A DNA stretch of 64,000 bases from Jiangella asiatica (GTDB taxonomy: Bacteria; Actinomycetota; Actinomycetes; Jiangellales; Jiangellaceae), in NCBI RefSeq assembly GCF_004349065.1, contig NZ_SMKZ01000022.1:1-64000 (forward strand), given 5' to 3'. The position numbers and the translations under genes were made by a program. Of the stretch, positions 55,255-63,393 are shown in pieces; within the stretch, counting starts at the first letter, position 1; each line of letters begins with the position of its first letter. The notes under the pieces were generated by a model. The model searched no databases. It was not told the origin of the DNA and saw only the letters and a program-made list of their open reading frames with translations.

Positions 55255-55353
55255 TTTGGAGGCCGGGGCGCGGGGTAGGCGGACCACGCCGAGTTCGTCT
55301 GCCACTCCGCCCGCACAGACGCCAGATGGGAGCCGGTGCCGACAGGACTGAGA

Positions 55354-56160
55354 TCAGCCGAGGACGGGGTTCCAGGCGCCGGTGACGACGGCGAGGGTGA
55401 CGGCTGCGGCCGTCAGCGCGACCGAACCGGCGACCAGTGCGGCGTCGGCCCGGGCGAACGCCTGCCGCCGGGCGGAGGTCCGCTGGGCAGTGGAGTCGAA
55501 GCCGCGGGCGTCCATCGCCGCCGCCAGCTGGGTGCCGCGCCGTACCGCGCCGACGAGCAGCGCGAACAACCGCCCGGCCAGGACGGACGCGGCGGCGAAT
55601 GGGTTGCGGTCGCCGCCCAGCCCTCGTGCCCGGCGGGACCGGCCCAGCACCTCCCACTCAGCTGCGGTGAGTGGCGCCAGGCGGAACGCGGCCAGCGACC
55701 CGTAGGCGAACCGCGGCGGCACCCGAAGCTGCTGGACGAGGGCGTCGGCGAGGTCGACCGGATCGATGGTGAGCACCGCTAGCACGCCCGGCAGCGCGAT
55801 CGCCGCCACGCGCAGCCCGGCGACGGCCCCCGCCGCCAGGCTCTCCGTGGTCACCAGCAGCGGTCCGAGGTCCAGCAGTGTCTCGCCGCCCTTGCGGTCG
55901 GTGAAGACCGCGTTGCCCAGCGCGACCATCGCGACGGCCAGCCCCAGCGGCCACAGCCGGCGCACCAGCCCGCGCCACCGCAGCCCCCATGCTGGGACGC
56001 TGGCCAGCGCCGCCGCCAGCAGCAGCGTCGACGTCACGGGGTCCACGCTGACCAGCAGCGCCAGCAACGGCAGCAGGGCGGCACCGATCTTGGCGACGGG
56101 GTTGCGCCTGGCCAGCGGCGCGGCGGGGTCGGCGGAGATGTGGGTCTGCAGCAGGGTCAC
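55354..56160 (-). CDS. ECF transporter T component (YkoC-like)
   Basis: This 268-residue membrane protein is the transmembrane coupling (EcfT) subunit of an energy-coupling-factor importer. It has about five helices and the two Ala-Arg-Gly signatures: RSRRARGLGG near residue 185 and AMDARGFD near 225, which contact the ATPase. The GTG start at 56160 overlaps the upstream ATPase stop as GTGA. The S-A-T gene order, the YkoE-like S component and the TPP riboswitch upstream assign the system to thiamine or its pyrimidine precursor. It is the last gene of the unit and ends near a type A palindrome. Confidence 0.87.
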   Translation of the reverse strand: MTLLQTHISADPAAPLARRNPVAKIGAALLPLLALLVSVDPVTSTLLLAAALASVPAWGLRWRGLVRRLWPLGLAVAMVALGNAVFTDRKGGETLLDLGPLLVTTESLAAGAVAGLRVAAIALPGVLAVLTIDPVDLADALVQQLRVPPRFAYGSLAAFRLAPLTAAEWEVLGRSRRARGLGGDRNPFAAASVLAGRLFALLVGAVRRGTQLAAAMDARGFDSTAQRTSARRQAFARADAALVAGSVALTAAAVTLAVVTGAWNPVLG

Positions 56161-57635
56161 GCGGCCACCTCCGTCGTGAGCCGGCCGGCCGCGACCTGGA
56201 CCCGGTGATCGGCCAGCGCGGTCGCGAACGCCTGGTCGTGCGTGACCGCGACGATGGCCGTCCCGTCCGTGCGCAGCTGGACGCACAGGTCGAGCAGCTC
56301 GGCCCAGGTCTGCGCGTCCTGGCCGAACGTCGGCTCGTCCATGACCAGCAGGTCCGGTGACGTCGCCAGCACCGCCGCCACCGAGAGGCGGCGCTTCTCG
56401 CCGCCGGACAGTGCGAACGGGTTGGCGCCGGCCAGTCGGTCCAGCCGGAGCCGGGCCAGCAGCTCGTCGCAGCGCTCTCTGGCCACGACGGCGTCGAGGC
56501 CGACCCGGCGCGGCCCGACCAGGAGTTCGTCGCGCACGGTCCGGGCGACGAACTGGTGCTCAGGGTCCTGGAAGACGGTACCGACGCGCCGGCACAGCGC
56601 GCGGGAGCGCCACCTGTGCAACGGCCGGCCGGGGGAGTCGTTGAGCTCGACGGTGCCGGCGTCGGGCGGAAGCAGACCAGCCAGCAGCATCGCCAGGGTG
56701 GACTTGCCGCTGCCGTTCGGGCCGGTGACGGCGGTGGCCTCGCCGCGGCGGACGGTGAGGTGGACACCGTCGAGGGCGGGGCGGTCGGTGCGCGGGTAGG
56801 TCAGGGCGAGGTCGCGGGCGGCGAGAAGTGGTTCGCCGCCGGGCCCGGGGACGTACGGCGGTGGCGGCGGGCCCCATGGAGCGGGCACCCACACGCCAGC
56901 GGCGGCCAGCGCGGCGCCGCGCCGGCCGAAGACCTCGGCCGGGGTGCCGTCGTCGACGACCCCGCCGCCGGGTTCGAGCACGACGACGCGGTCAACCAGC
57001 CCGACGACGTCGTCGACCCGGTGCTCGACGATCAGCAGCGTGGTGTCCGTTCGGGCACCGCCGGTGGTGGGCGCCACCGTCGCGGTCACCGCGCCCAGCA
57101 CCGCCGCGGCGCCCGGCGGGTCGAGGTTCGCCGTCGGCTCGTCCAGTACCAGCATCGACGGACGGCGTGCCAGCGCACCGGCCAGGGCCAGCCGCTGCTG
57201 CTCGCCGCCGGAGAGCGCCGTCGTGGGGCGGTCGCGTCCGTACCCGAAGCCGACCTCGCGCAGGGCGGCGTCGACCCGCGGCCAGATCTGGTCGGCGGGG
57301 ACGCCGGCGTTCTCCAGGCCGAACGCGACGTCGTCGCCGGAGCGCGACATCACCAGCGACGCCTCGGGATCCTGGAACAGCACGCCGACGCGGTCGCGCG
57401 TGGTTGCCGCGGGCCGCCCGTCGACCAGAACCTTGCCCTCCTGCTCGGCGGCGGTCTGCGGGTCCAGGAGCCCGGCGACGGCGCGCAGCACCGTCGACTT
57501 GCCGGCCCCGGATGGGCCGACCAGGAGCACCCGCTCGCCGGCGGCGATCTCCAGGTCGACCCCGCGGCAGGCCCACGCCTTCCGGCCCGCGTAGCGCCAG
57601 CCCCAGCCACGCAGGCTGATCGCGGCAGCCGGCAT
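56157..57635 (-). CDS. ECF transporter ATPase, two fused domains (YkoD-like)
   Basis: This 492-residue protein is two ABC ATPase domains in one chain. The first has Walker A GPSGAGKST near residue 42, signature LSGGEQQR and Walker B MLVLDEPT; the second has GPNGSGKST near 305, LSGGEKRR and LLVMDEPT. Both halves are complete, so it can form the full ATPase of an ECF importer. A Pro-rich linker (PWGPPPPPYVPGPGG) lies at about 250-268. The ATG at 57635 overlaps the S-component stop as ATGA. The fused layout matches B. subtilis YkoD, part of a thiamine-precursor transporter. Confidence 0.9.
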   Translation of the reverse strand: MPAAAISLRGWGWRYAGRKAWACRGVDLEIAAGERVLLVGPSGAGKSTVLRAVAGLLDPQTAAEQEGKVLVDGRPAATTRDRVGVLFQDPEASLVMSRSGDDVAFGLENAGVPADQIWPRVDAALREVGFGYGRDRPTTALSGGEQQRLALAGALARRPSMLVLDEPTANLDPPGAAAVLGAVTATVAPTTGGARTDTTLLIVEHRVDDVVGLVDRVVVLEPGGGVVDDGTPAEVFGRRGAALAAAGVWVPAPWGPPPPPYVPGPGGEPLLAARDLALTYPRTDRPALDGVHLTVRRGEATAVTGPNGSGKSTLAMLLAGLLPPDAGTVELNDSPGRPLHRWRSRALCRRVGTVFQDPEHQFVARTVRDELLVGPRRVGLDAVVARERCDELLARLRLDRLAGANPFALSGGEKRRLSVAAVLATSPDLLVMDEPTFGQDAQTWAELLDLCVQLRTDGTAIVAVTHDQAFATALADHRVQVAAGRLTTEVAA

Positions 57636-58249
57636 CAGATCTCGCTCTGCGTGCGGCCGGAGGCGAACGACGCCAGGACGCCGGTGCGGGCCAGTGCCCG
57701 CACCAGCAGGTGCCCCAGGACGCCGGCGACGACCAGCCCGGTGGCGATCGCGCACAGCACGTAGACCAGCTTCCAGTCGGCCGAGTACTGCGGGACGGAC
57801 ACGATGATCTCGTAGACGCCCATCGCCACGCCGGCGCCGCCACCGGCGAGCACCGCGGCCCCAAGGCCCCAGCGGCGGTAGAGCAGCAGCGCGAACACCA
57901 GTTCCGCGCCCAGGCCCTGCCAGACACCGGACATGAACACCGACAGGCCCCACACCGAGCCGAAGAAGATGGACAGCGTCGCCGCCACGACCTCGGTGTA
58001 CAGCGCCGCACCGGCCTTGCGGATCACCAGGCCGCCGACCACCGCCGGCAGCAGCCAGACGCCGGCCACCAGCGGACCGGTCGGCGTTCCATCCAACGGT
58101 CCGCTGACGGTGGTGTAGATGAGGTTGTTCCAGACCGCGAACAACAGCCCGAATGTCACACCGAGCACCGACGCGACGACGATGTCGACCGTGCGCCACC
58201 GCTGCCGGCCGAGATGGTCGGTCTGGTCCTGGCTCCGGGACTGGGCCAT
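57635..58249 (-). CDS. ECF transporter S component (YkoE-like)
   Basis: This 204-residue substrate-binding membrane subunit has about six helices. WNNLIYTTVSGPLDG near residue 42 and GVWLLPAVVGGLVIRK follow the YkoE family, whose members bind thiamine or hydroxymethylpyrimidine. ASVLGVTFGLLFAVWN resembles the usual helix 1 of S components, which docks on EcfT through small residues. GGAGCC lies six bases before the ATG at 58249. It is the first gene behind a TPP riboswitch about 120 bases upstream. The three genes overlap at their ends, so subunits should be made in balance. Confidence 0.87.
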   Translation of the reverse strand: MAQSRSQDQTDHLGRQRWRTVDIVVASVLGVTFGLLFAVWNNLIYTTVSGPLDGTPTGPLVAGVWLLPAVVGGLVIRKAGAALYTEVVAATLSIFFGSVWGLSVFMSGVWQGLGAELVFALLLYRRWGLGAAVLAGGGAGVAMGVYEIIVSVPQYSADWKLVYVLCAIATGLVVAGVLGHLLVRALARTGVLASFASGRTQSEI

Positions 58250-58370
58250 CGGAAGGCTCCTCTCGCACTGGGGGACGTACGACAGGGAACCGGTGCGGAC
58301 ATGGGTCAGCGCGCCTTCGCGGGGCCATCGAGGCCCGCCAAGACGCGCTGCCGCTGTCGAGGTGTCGACT

Positions 58371-58452
58371 TCCTGCGCCGGCATTACCCGGATCAGGTTC
58401 GAGGGTCTGCGGGTTGGTCCCGCACTCTCAGCGCTGCAGCGCTCCCCTGTCG
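58371..58452 (-). promoter_or_regulatory. TPP riboswitch (THI element)
   Basis: Read on the minus strand, the segment contains GGGGAGC, CTGAGAGT, ACCCTCGAACCTGATC and CGGGTAATGCCGG in the order of the thiamine-pyrophosphate aptamer. Between it and the ykoE-like start is a GC-rich hairpin (GCGGGGCC 58319-58326 with GGCCCGC 58332-58338) that could be the switch-controlled terminator. High TPP should turn the transporter off. Confidence 0.95.
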
Positions 58453-58465
58453 TGGGTATGAAGTT

Positions 58466-58481
58466 ATCTCGTGAACGAGAT
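58466..58481. promoter_or_regulatory. Palindrome upstream of the TPP riboswitch
   Basis: ATCTCGT (58466-58472) and ACGAGAT (58475-58481) flank GA. The 16-base site lies 14 bases before the riboswitch start, in the expected promoter of the transporter unit, in an A/T-richer stretch. It may be an operator that adds protein control to the riboswitch. Confidence 0.45.
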
Positions 58482-58667
58482 TACACCCCTTTCGTCCCAC
58501 CCGTGTTGATCAGCGACGATGACGCTCCGGAGGTGGCCGGCGGGCGAGAGCCAGGTAACGTTTCGGTGACGACCGGGACGAACGGTGGGTATGCTCCATG
58601 AGGCGCTCCGCCCGGAGCCGCCTCAGTGCACACCGCCTGATCCTTGGGTAGGAGAGGTCCGCCGCTG

Positions 58668-59414
58668 ATGCAACTGGTCGTTCGCCGACTGGCTGCAGCC
58701 GCTACCACGGTGGCGCTGACCGTGGCCTTGACAGCTTGTACATCCGGCCCGGAACACCAGGCCGTCGCGCCGCTCGCGCAGATCAGCATGGACGAGCGGA
58801 GCGACGCGGCCAACGGCATCAACGAGCTGGCGCCGCCGGAGGTCCTCGAGCGAGCCATCACGGCGATGCGTGGTGCCGGGACGTACCGCGTCACCGGCAC
58901 CACGGTCGCGGGCAACGCCATCGACATCGCGTTCCACGACGGCGTCGGCTCGACCGGCACGGTGGGCACGGAGACCACCGTCCAGCTGGTCGCCACCACC
59001 GCCGGGATCTACGTCACCGGCGACACCGCCAGTCTGGCCGCGCAGGTGGGCGCCGACGTCGACACCACCATCGCCGGCAAGTGGCTGCTGATCTCGGCGG
59101 AGGCCGCGTCCGGGTTCGCCATCTTCGCCGACGGCTCCGCGTTCGCCAGCGCTGTGCTGGGCGCCGAGGCCCCGACGAACATGACCGAGGTCACCGAGGT
59201 CGACGGTCAGCCGGCGGTCGGCCTGCTGTTCCCCGAGACCGGTGGGACGCTCTGGGTCGCGGCCACCGGCGAGCCGCTGCCGCTGCGGCTGGAGGAGAAG
59301 GGCGCCTCGGTCGGTGCCGGCGTCATCACGTTCAGCGGCTACGGCACCGAGGTCGCGATCACCCCGCCGGCCGAGGACGCCGTCGTCGACCTCACGAAGA
59401 TCCCGGCCTCGTGA
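58668..59414 (+). CDS. Lipoprotein, LppX/LprAFG-like
   Basis: This 248-residue lipoprotein has a signal peptide ending in LALTAC-type lipobox (ALTACTSG, Cys about residue 25). The mature part alternates beta strands and one helix (LERAITAMRGAGTYRVTGTT), as in the LppX/LprAFG fold, which binds lipids and carries them to the outer envelope in mycobacteria. The match is at pattern level. GGAGAGG precedes the ATG at 58668. It is transcribed away from the thiamine transporter and is followed after 55 bases by an acyltransferase gene with its own promoter-like box. A role in lipid handling would fit that neighbour. Confidence 0.65.
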   Translation: MQLVVRRLAAAATTVALTVALTACTSGPEHQAVAPLAQISMDERSDAANGINELAPPEVLERAITAMRGAGTYRVTGTTVAGNAIDIAFHDGVGSTGTVGTETTVQLVATTAGIYVTGDTASLAAQVGADVDTTIAGKWLLISAEAASGFAIFADGSAFASAVLGAEAPTNMTEVTEVDGQPAVGLLFPETGGTLWVAATGEPLPLRLEEKGASVGAGVITFSGYGTEVAITPPAEDAVVDLTKIPAS

Positions 59415-59469
59415 CTCGCGCCAGCACCGCCGTCCGCGCCCTGTCGGCGCGGTGAGCTAGTCTGCATCC

Positions 59470-60201
59470 GTGGAACTCGTCGGCGCCGTCGCCACCGGTC
59501 TGACCAGGCTGTTCGGCCGGGTCGAGGTTGAGGGGCTCGGCCACCTGCCGCTGCGTGGGCCGGCCATCGTCGCCGTCAACCACACCACCATCGCCGACGT
59601 ACCTCCGGTGCTCTCCACGCTCTACCACGCCGGTCTGCGCCCCAGCATCCCCTGCCACCGCGACGGCTGCGGCGTCGACCACGGTCACGTGCGGTTCATG
59701 GCCTCGTCGCTGGTGTTCGGCAACCCCTTCATCGGGCCGCTGGCCCGGCAGGCAGGCATGATCGAGGTCGGCGGCCGGCAGGCCGGCGCGGCCGCGCTCA
59801 AGGCCGCCCACGACGCGCTCGGCCGCGGCGAGGTGGTCGGCATCTACCCGGAGGGCGACGTGTCGGCGACACTGGACGGGTCGCCGCGCCGGTTCCGCTT
59901 CGGCGTGGGCCGGCTGGCCGCCGATGCGAAGGCCCCGGTGGTGCCGGTCGCGCACCACGACGCGCGCCGCATCGGGTCGGGGTCGGTGGCGCGCAGCCTC
60001 GGCGGCGCGCTGACGTCCATCGTGCGCCGGCCCACGATCCGGCTGCGGGTCGGACGGCCGGTGCTGCCCGACGAGTACACCGGGCTGCCGCTGCGCGACG
60101 TCGTCGAACTCCTCCAAGAGCGGGTCGCCGACGTGTGGCGGGTCGTCTCCGGCGAGACGGTGCCCGATGTAGACCTGGACCAGCGGGAAAAGCCATTGTG
60201 A
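59470..60201 (+). CDS. 1-acylglycerol-3-phosphate acyltransferase family
   Basis: This 243-residue PlsC-family enzyme transfers acyl groups to lysophosphatidic acid or a related acceptor at the membrane. The catalytic H-x4-D is NHTTIAD near residue 38, and the acceptor-binding motif is YPEGDVSAT near 125 (usually F-P-E-G-T-R-S). The Thr/Arg-Ser of the latter is changed, so the acceptor may differ. TAGTCT at 59458-59463 is a -10-like box just before the GTG start, suggesting a leaderless mRNA. It stands in the same direction as the lipoprotein gene and is followed by a hairpin 28 bases beyond the stop. Confidence 0.85.
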   Translation: MELVGAVATGLTRLFGRVEVEGLGHLPLRGPAIVAVNHTTIADVPPVLSTLYHAGLRPSIPCHRDGCGVDHGHVRFMASSLVFGNPFIGPLARQAGMIEVGGRQAGAAALKAAHDALGRGEVVGIYPEGDVSATLDGSPRRFRFGVGRLAADAKAPVVPVAHHDARRIGSGSVARSLGGALTSIVRRPTIRLRVGRPVLPDEYTGLPLRDVVELLQERVADVWRVVSGETVPDVDLDQREKPL

Positions 60202-60229
60202 ACGCGCGCAGCCCGATGCACTGTAGATA

Positions 60230-60251
60230 CGGCTCCGCGGCTGCGGAGCCG
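60230..60251 (+). terminator. Hairpin terminator after the acyltransferase gene
   Basis: CGGCTCCGC (60230-60238) and GCGGAGCCG (60243-60251) form a perfect 9-bp stem with a four-base loop, 28 bases after the stop codon. A second hairpin (GAGCCC 60324-60329 with GGGCTC 60336-60341) stands right before the GGAAGGAGG ribosome site of the next gene. Confidence 0.7.
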
Positions 60252-60359
60252 ACACGCGATTGGTCCAGATTTTGCCTGTGTGTTCCCTGCGGAGCGGATG
60301 GGCCACACTAGAGTCAGAGCGTCGAGCCCTGGCCTGGGCTCGGGAAGGAGGCGTGGCGC

Positions 60360-60866
60360 GTGAACACCCTCGTTCTGAACGCCTCCTATGAACCGCTGGC
60401 CGTTGTCTCCGTTCGCCGCGCTGTCATCCTGATCCTCACCGAGAAGGCCGTCGTCGAGCACGCCGACGCCGGCAAGCTCATCCGCTCGGCCACCCGTGAG
60501 CTGCCGACGCCGTTGGTGGTGCGGCTGCTGCGGTTCGTCCGGGTCCCCTATCGCCGCAAGGTGCCGTGGTCGCGCAGCGGGGTCCTCGAGCGCGACGGCC
60601 GCCGCTGCGCCTACTGCGCCGGACGGGCCAACTCCATCGACCACATCGTCCCGACCTCCCGCGGCGGTGCCGCCCGCAGCTGGCGGAACACCGTTGCCGC
60701 CTGCGTCGCGTGCAACCAGGACAAGGCCGACCGCACACCGGCCGAGGCGGGCATGCGGCTGTTGATCGAGCCGTTCGAGCCGAAGGCGCACCGTGCCCTC
60801 GTGCTCGCGCTGGGCGTCACCGCCGCCGAGGGGCTACCCGACTGGTTGCTCGCCGCCACCGCGTAG
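60360..60866 (+). CDS. HNH endonuclease-fold protein
   Basis: This 168-residue protein has an N-terminal segment (NTLVLNASYEPLAVVSVRRA) found in a widespread actinobacterial HNH group. The HNH core at about 80-130 reads RCAYCAGRANSIDHIVPTSR, then WRNTVAACVACNQDK, with two C-x-x-C zinc pairs, the His of DHIVP and the Asn of N-T-V. All catalytic and zinc positions are present. It is solitary, not part of a restriction system, and the biological target is unknown. GGAAGGAGG lies nine bases before the GTG at 60360, and a hairpin stands just upstream of it, which may tune translation. Confidence 0.87.
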   Translation: MNTLVLNASYEPLAVVSVRRAVILILTEKAVVEHADAGKLIRSATRELPTPLVVRLLRFVRVPYRRKVPWSRSGVLERDGRRCAYCAGRANSIDHIVPTSRGGAARSWRNTVAACVACNQDKADRTPAEAGMRLLIEPFEPKAHRALVLALGVTAAEGLPDWLLAATA

Positions 60867-61020
60867 CCGCACCCTGCCCCGTCGTCGTCGCGGCCCGCCC
60901 GTCGCCTGCTGCCCGTCCTCGAAATGATCACGGGGCGCGCAGAATCCTGGCGATGTCCACGCCGAATCAGCCGTCCGATGATCGCCTGCGCGAGTACTGT
61001 CGGCCGGTAGGAGGTGTGCC

Positions 61021-61506
61021 ATGGTGAGTCCTGTTCCTGGTCTCCCGACCGGCCTCGTGGTCGGGACGTACGACGACTACCCCGCGGCGCAGCGGGCCGT
61101 CGACTTCCTCGCCGACCAGAAGTTCGCCGTCGAGAACCTCGCCATCGTGGGCAGCGAGCTGCGCCAGGTCGAGCGCGTCACCGGCCGGCTCACGTGGGGC
61201 AAGGCCGCGCTCGGTGGCCTGGCGACCGGTGCCTGGCTGGGTCTGTTCGTCGGATTGCTGCTCGGCCTGTTCACTGACGAGGGGTGGCTGGCGATCATCC
61301 TGCTCAGCGTGCTCTGGGGTGCCATCTTCATGGCGATCTTCGGCGTCGTCGGCTACGCGCTCGCCGGCGGGCGGCGTGACTTCACGTCGCAAAGCGTCAC
61401 CATCGCCGGCCGGTACGAGGTCTACTGCCAGCACCAGCACGCCGAAGAGGCACGTAACCTGCTGGCCAAGCTGTCGCTGCAGACCGGGACCACGTCACCG
61501 GGCTAG
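61021..61506 (+). CDS. General stress protein 17M-like membrane protein
   Basis: This 161-residue protein has an N-terminal general-stress-protein-17M-like domain (VVGTYDDYPAAQRAVDFLAD, about 13-55), two membrane helices (about 65-88 and 92-115) and a short cytoplasmic tail with QHQHAEEARNLL. Such proteins are common in actinobacteria, and their role is unknown. TAGGAGG precedes the ATG at 61021, and TACTGT about 20 bases further upstream may be its -10 box. Its stop and that of the convergent corA share the four bases CTAG, so no terminator separates the two genes. Confidence 0.82.
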   Translation: MVSPVPGLPTGLVVGTYDDYPAAQRAVDFLADQKFAVENLAIVGSELRQVERVTGRLTWGKAALGGLATGAWLGLFVGLLLGLFTDEGWLAIILLSVLWGAIFMAIFGVVGYALAGGRRDFTSQSVTIAGRYEVYCQHQHAEEARNLLAKLSLQTGTTSPG

Positions 61507-62489
61507 AGCCAGCCGCGGCGCTTGAAGTTCCAGTACAGCCCCAGGCAGATCGCGGCCATGAGCAGCATGACGCCCGGATAGCCGAGCTCCCAGCGAAGCT
61601 CGGGCATGTGCCGGAAGTTCATGCCGTAGATCCCGGCGATGGCGGTCGGAACCGCGATGATCGCCGCCCACGACGTGATCTTGCGCATGTCGTTGTTCTG
61701 CGACACGGAAAGCTGCGCCAGGTTGGCCTGCAGCATCGAGGCGATGGTCTCGTCGTGACCGGCCAGCAGGGTGTGGACCCGATCGAGGTGGCCGCTGACC
61801 TCGCGGAAGTAGGCCTGGATCTTCGACGGCAGGATTCCTGGTGCCGGCTGTGACAGCTCGCGTACCGGGTGGCTCAGCGGCAGGACCGCCCGGCGCAGCG
61901 TCAGCAGCTCCCGTTTGGCCCGGTAGATGCGTTCGGCCTGGTTGTCGCGGACGTCGGCGAAGACCGCGGCCTCGATCTCGGTCAGGTCCTCCTCGAACTC
62001 CTCCGCCGCGTCGAGATAGCCGTCGACGGTGACGTCGGCGGCTGTGTACAGCAGCGCCGTCGGGCCCTGGGCCAGCAGCTTCGGCTGCTCCTCCAGCCGG
62101 CGCAGCGCGAGGTCCAGCGTGCCCGGGTCGCCGCGGGCGACGGTGAGAACGAAGTGCGCTCCGGCCACGGCGGTCAGCGCACCGGTGTCGAGCATCTCGT
62201 TGCGCTCCGGGCCCTCGTGCCGGACGTAGCGCACCGTCCGCAGCACCATCGAGACGACGCCGTCGTAGTGGGCGAGCTTGGGGCTCGGCCGCGGGTCGAG
62301 CGCGTCCTCGACGACCAGCGGGTGCAGGCCGAAGTCGGCCGCGGCCTTGCGCCATCGCTCCTGGTCCGGTTCGCTCAGGCCGACCCAGACGAAGCCGTCG
62401 CCGGACCGCGCGGCATCGACGGCCTCCGGATAGCCGACGCCGTCCTGCCGGCGACCGTCGCGGAACAACGCCCACTCCGTGACCGTCAC
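61503..62489 (-). CDS. corA: CorA-family magnesium/cobalt transporter
   Basis: This 328-residue channel-type divalent cation transporter forms pentamers. The long cytoplasmic helical domain is followed by two C-terminal membrane helices; the loop signature YGMNF (GIYGMNFRHMPE) after the first helix is the CorA selectivity filter. The end NFKRRGWL is the usual basic tail. The GTG at 62489 has GGAGGA upstream; the in-frame ATG at 62513 would lack a ribosome site. It ends tail to tail with the stress-protein gene, sharing CTAG. A homologue occupies the same place in mycobacteria. Confidence 0.92.
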   Translation of the reverse strand: MTVTEWALFRDGRRQDGVGYPEAVDAARSGDGFVWVGLSEPDQERWRKAAADFGLHPLVVEDALDPRPSPKLAHYDGVVSMVLRTVRYVRHEGPERNEMLDTGALTAVAGAHFVLTVARGDPGTLDLALRRLEEQPKLLAQGPTALLYTAADVTVDGYLDAAEEFEEDLTEIEAAVFADVRDNQAERIYRAKRELLTLRRAVLPLSHPVRELSQPAPGILPSKIQAYFREVSGHLDRVHTLLAGHDETIASMLQANLAQLSVSQNNDMRKITSWAAIIAVPTAIAGIYGMNFRHMPELRWELGYPGVMLLMAAICLGLYWNFKRRGWL

Positions 62490-62606
62490 GGTTCCTCCTC
62501 GGCGAAGTGTCATCGGCTCCAACGCCACCAGCGCTAGCGTTACCAGCATGACGACGTTCCGGCAGCGGAATCGACAGGCTCACCGCTCGGCCGCGCGTGG
62601 GCAGCG

Positions 62607-63173
62607 ATGAGCGGGCCGGAGCTGTGGCTCGTCCGGCACGGGCAGACCGAGTGGAGCCGCGACGGCAAGCACACCAGCAACACCGACCTGCCGCTGACGC
62701 CCGAGGGCGAGGTGGCGGCGCGGGCCATTGGCGAGCGGCTCGCGACGACGACGTTCGACCTCGTCCTGGCCAGTCCGCTGAGGCGAGCCCGCACGACGGC
62801 GGCGCTGGCTGGTTTCCCCGACCCTGAAATCACCGACGACCTGCGCGAATGGGACTACGGCGAGTACGAGGGCATCACCACGCCGACGATCCGCGAGCGC
62901 GACGCCGACTGGTCGCTGTGGATGGACGGGGCACCCGGCGGGGAGTCGCCGGCCGAGGTCGCCGCCCGGACCGACCGCGTCGTCGCCCGGGTTCGCGCCG
63001 ACGCGGCCACCCGGGTGTTGGCGTTCGCGCACGGGCACATCCTGCGGGTGCTGGCGGTGCGCTGGCTCGGTCTGCCCGTCGACGACGGCGCCCACCTGCG
63101 GCTGGACACGGCAACGGTGTCCGTCCTCGGCTGGGAGCGCGAGACACCCGCCGTCGCGCGGTGGAACGCCTGA
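62607..63173 (+). CDS. Histidine phosphatase (phosphoglycerate-mutase-like)
   Basis: This 188-residue branch-1 histidine phosphatase has the catalytic motif LVRHGQTEW at residues 8-16, the second Arg in SPLRRARTT, the Glu of REWDYGEYEG and the second His in LAFAHGHILRVL. The set is complete. Members dephosphorylate sugar phosphates, nucleotides or phosphoproteins; the substrate is not readable. The ATG at 62607 is the first in frame. It is divergent from corA with a 117-base gap. A degenerate type A palindrome begins 77 bases after its stop. Confidence 0.87.
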   Translation: MSGPELWLVRHGQTEWSRDGKHTSNTDLPLTPEGEVAARAIGERLATTTFDLVLASPLRRARTTAALAGFPDPEITDDLREWDYGEYEGITTPTIRERDADWSLWMDGAPGGESPAEVAARTDRVVARVRADAATRVLAFAHGHILRVLAVRWLGLPVDDGAHLRLDTATVSVLGWERETPAVARWNA

Positions 63174-63250
63174 CGAGCGCCCCCGGCGGGCACCGGGCGA
63201 CGGCCGGGAACGGCACGCACCACCAGGATGCCGCGTCCCGCGCACTCGCC

Positions 63251-63333
63251 CTTTCTCATCACCAGGCATGCCCGATCCTCATGAGGCTTGCAAGCATGGT
63301 GCGACACGCAATTTCGTGCTGAACGTGATCATT
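63251..63333. repeat. Degenerate type A palindromic element
   Basis: Only the right arm TGCTGAACGTGATCATT (63317-63333) and the inner part (GGTGCGACACG, ATTTCG) match the copies at 8802 and 55171. The left arm is gone, replaced by a sequence with a second CACCAGGCATGC motif, as if part of the element had been duplicated. GCTTGCAAGC (63286-63295) forms the core. Confidence 0.75.
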
Positions 63334-63393
63334 TGGGGCCGGGGGTGGGCGAGCGGCTTGACCGCGCCGGTCTGACGCGACAGCGTCGGGGTC

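Noticed and set aside
58466-58481. The ATCTCGT/ACGAGAT palindrome as a member of the TGATCA family
   Set aside because: It is short, lies at a promoter in a divergent gap and has neither the TGATCA ends nor the nested stems.
60923-60931. AATGATCAC as another palindromic element
   Set aside because: Only one half-arm is present and no partner was found within 150 bases, so it is at most a relic and is not listed as a feature.
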